Positions 63,277-64,000 of a stretch of DNA of 64,000 bases are shown piece after piece. Source of the DNA: Phycicoccus sp. HDW14 (lineage in GTDB: Bacteria; Actinomycetota; Actinomycetes; Actinomycetales; Dermatophilaceae); NCBI RefSeq assembly GCF_011383005.1, contig NZ_CP049935.1:3968001-4032000 (forward strand), given 5' to 3'. Position 1 is the first letter of the stretch; each line of letters starts with the position of its first letter. The notes under the pieces were generated by a model. That model was not told where the DNA came from. It saw only the letters and a program-made list of their open reading frames with translations, and searched no databases. The position numbers were made by a program, and so were the translations under genes.

Positions 63277-64000
63277 TGGCCGCGCGCCGGGGCACCCTCG
63301 CCGCGGGTGCGGCCCGCGCCGGGGGCGAGCGCGCCCGCCGCCGCGCCACCCCGCTCATCGGGGCCGAGCCCGTCACGCCCGCCGAGGAGCCGGCGGCGAC
63401 GACGGCACCGGCGCCGAAGGCACCCACCAGGAAGGCGTCCGCCACGAAGGCCGCCCCGAAGCAGGCTGGTGCGCAGAAGGCCGCGGCGCGGAAGGCTACC
63501 GCCCCGAAGGCCGCGCCGAGCAAGGCCGCAGCCCCGAAGCCCGCACGGAAGAAGGCGGCACCGTCGACGGCGGCGAGCACCCCACCGATGCCTCCGGTCG
63601 AGACCTCGCCCCCGGCCGCCGCAAGCACCGCCCGGCCCCACGCATCACCTCGGCGCCGTCGGCCCGGGCGACCACGCAGGCGGGGGAGCGCACCGGCCGG
63701 GCCCGCCTCTCCCCGCGCGAGAAGGCCCGCCGCGACGAGGCGGCCCGCCGCCCGCACCTGCGCCTCGCCGAGCCGCCGCCGGCCCCCGAGGCGCCGACCC
63801 CCGCGCCCCCGTCGACCCCACCCTCTCCGACGCGCCGGCCCGCAGCGGCCTGCCCGTCCCCGACGTCGCCGACCTCGTCGAGGCCCTCGTCGTCGCGCTG
63901 CGCGTGGCCGCCGAGGCCGCCGGGGTGGCCCCGAGGACGTCGAGCGCCGCGTCGCCGAGGTCATCGCCTACCTGCGCCGCCGGGTCGACGGCGACTACAC
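63276..64000 (+). CDS. Phospholipid/glycerol acyltransferase, N-terminal part (three frame breaks, runs off the end)
   Basis: The start overlaps the epimerase stop (TGATG). After frame correction the protein has a histone-H1-like Ala/Lys/Pro region (KAPTRKASATKAAPKQAG, about residues 45-95) and an Arg/Pro-rich linker. Then come DVADLVEALVVALRVAAEAAG and ERRVAEVIAYLRRRVDGDY, the conserved lead-in of the Rv0502-type PlsC-like acyltransferases. The catalytic HX4D part lies beyond the window. Single C deletions near 63612, 63812 and 63931 explain the breaks. The basic extension is unusual. Assignment rests on the lead-in motif and on synteny. Confidence 0.7.
   Translation, partial: MAARRGTLAAGAARAGGERARRRATPLIGAEPVTPAEEPAATTAPAPKAPTRKASATKAAPKQAGAQKAAARKATAPKAAPSKAAAPKPARKKAAPSTAASTPPMPPVETSPPAAASTARPHASPRRRRPGRPRRRGSAPAGPASPRARRPAATRRPAARTCASPSRRRPPRRRPPRPRRPHPLRRAGPQRPARPRRRRPRRGPRRRAARGRRGRRGGPEDVERRVAEVIAYLRRRVDGDY

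Overview
The window is a chromosomal segment of a high-GC Gram-positive actinobacterium. The evidence is very high G+C, many GTG/TTG starts, ATGA/GTGA overlaps, a mycothiol-dependent MDMPI-type enzyme, TopA with a Lys/Ala/Thr-rich tail instead of zinc fingers, the tiny ribosomal protein bS22, and a tilS-hpt-ftsH-fol block. Family Intrasporangiaceae (Micrococcales) is my inference from gene order, not proven. No rRNA, insertion sequence, prophage or CRISPR was seen. One tRNA, tRNA-Thr(CGT), is present. No stretch over 300 bases lacks a gene or gene remnant.

Layout. 1-7 kb: end of a sodium:solute symporter with a small membrane partner, dienelactone hydrolase, MDMPI-like enzyme, a TetR remnant beside a LigB-type dioxygenase, and a histidine kinase/response regulator pair divergent from an ABC-2 exporter. 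7-20 kb: topA, SCP2 and VOC proteins, a TipA-like regulator, a secreted Asp/His repeat protein coupled to a second two-component system, tmk-holB, a secreted alpha/beta hydrolase, tRNA-Thr. 20-34 kb: a SnoaL/MerR divergent pair, DUF427, ppa, a PBP4-type dacB, a zinc metalloprotease, tilS, hpt, ftsH, folE, folP, a fused folB-folK, a DUF3180 protein, and a class F sortase with a likely substrate. 34-41 kb: a complete six-gene soluble diiron monooxygenase operon (toluene/alkene type, tmoABCDEF order) facing a MEDS-domain protein and a GAF/PucR regulator. 41-49 kb: an isolated nuoD beside a MidA/NDUFAF7-like methyltransferase, then a DUF2520 gene, panC, nadB, nadC and smaller genes. 50-64 kb: the block matching Mycobacterium tuberculosis Rv0495c-Rv0502 (Cys-rich protein, ppx, sugar isomerase, proC, small HTH protein, bS22, NAD epimerase, acyltransferase), interrupted by an ABC-2 exporter, an M15 peptidase, proline dehydrogenase, two GNATs, a TrkA protein and AcuC.

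Two window-wide features matter to any user. First, about 27 single-base frame breaks lie in 20 genes, including essential ones (topA, ftsH, hpt, folE). Nearly all are a missing G or C in a short G/C run. This points to sequencing or assembly error, so these genes are annotated as intact apart from the break. Second, many start codons lie 6-8 nt after a TAGNNT-like -10 element, implying frequent leaderless transcription, and many gene ends carry long near-perfect palindromes.
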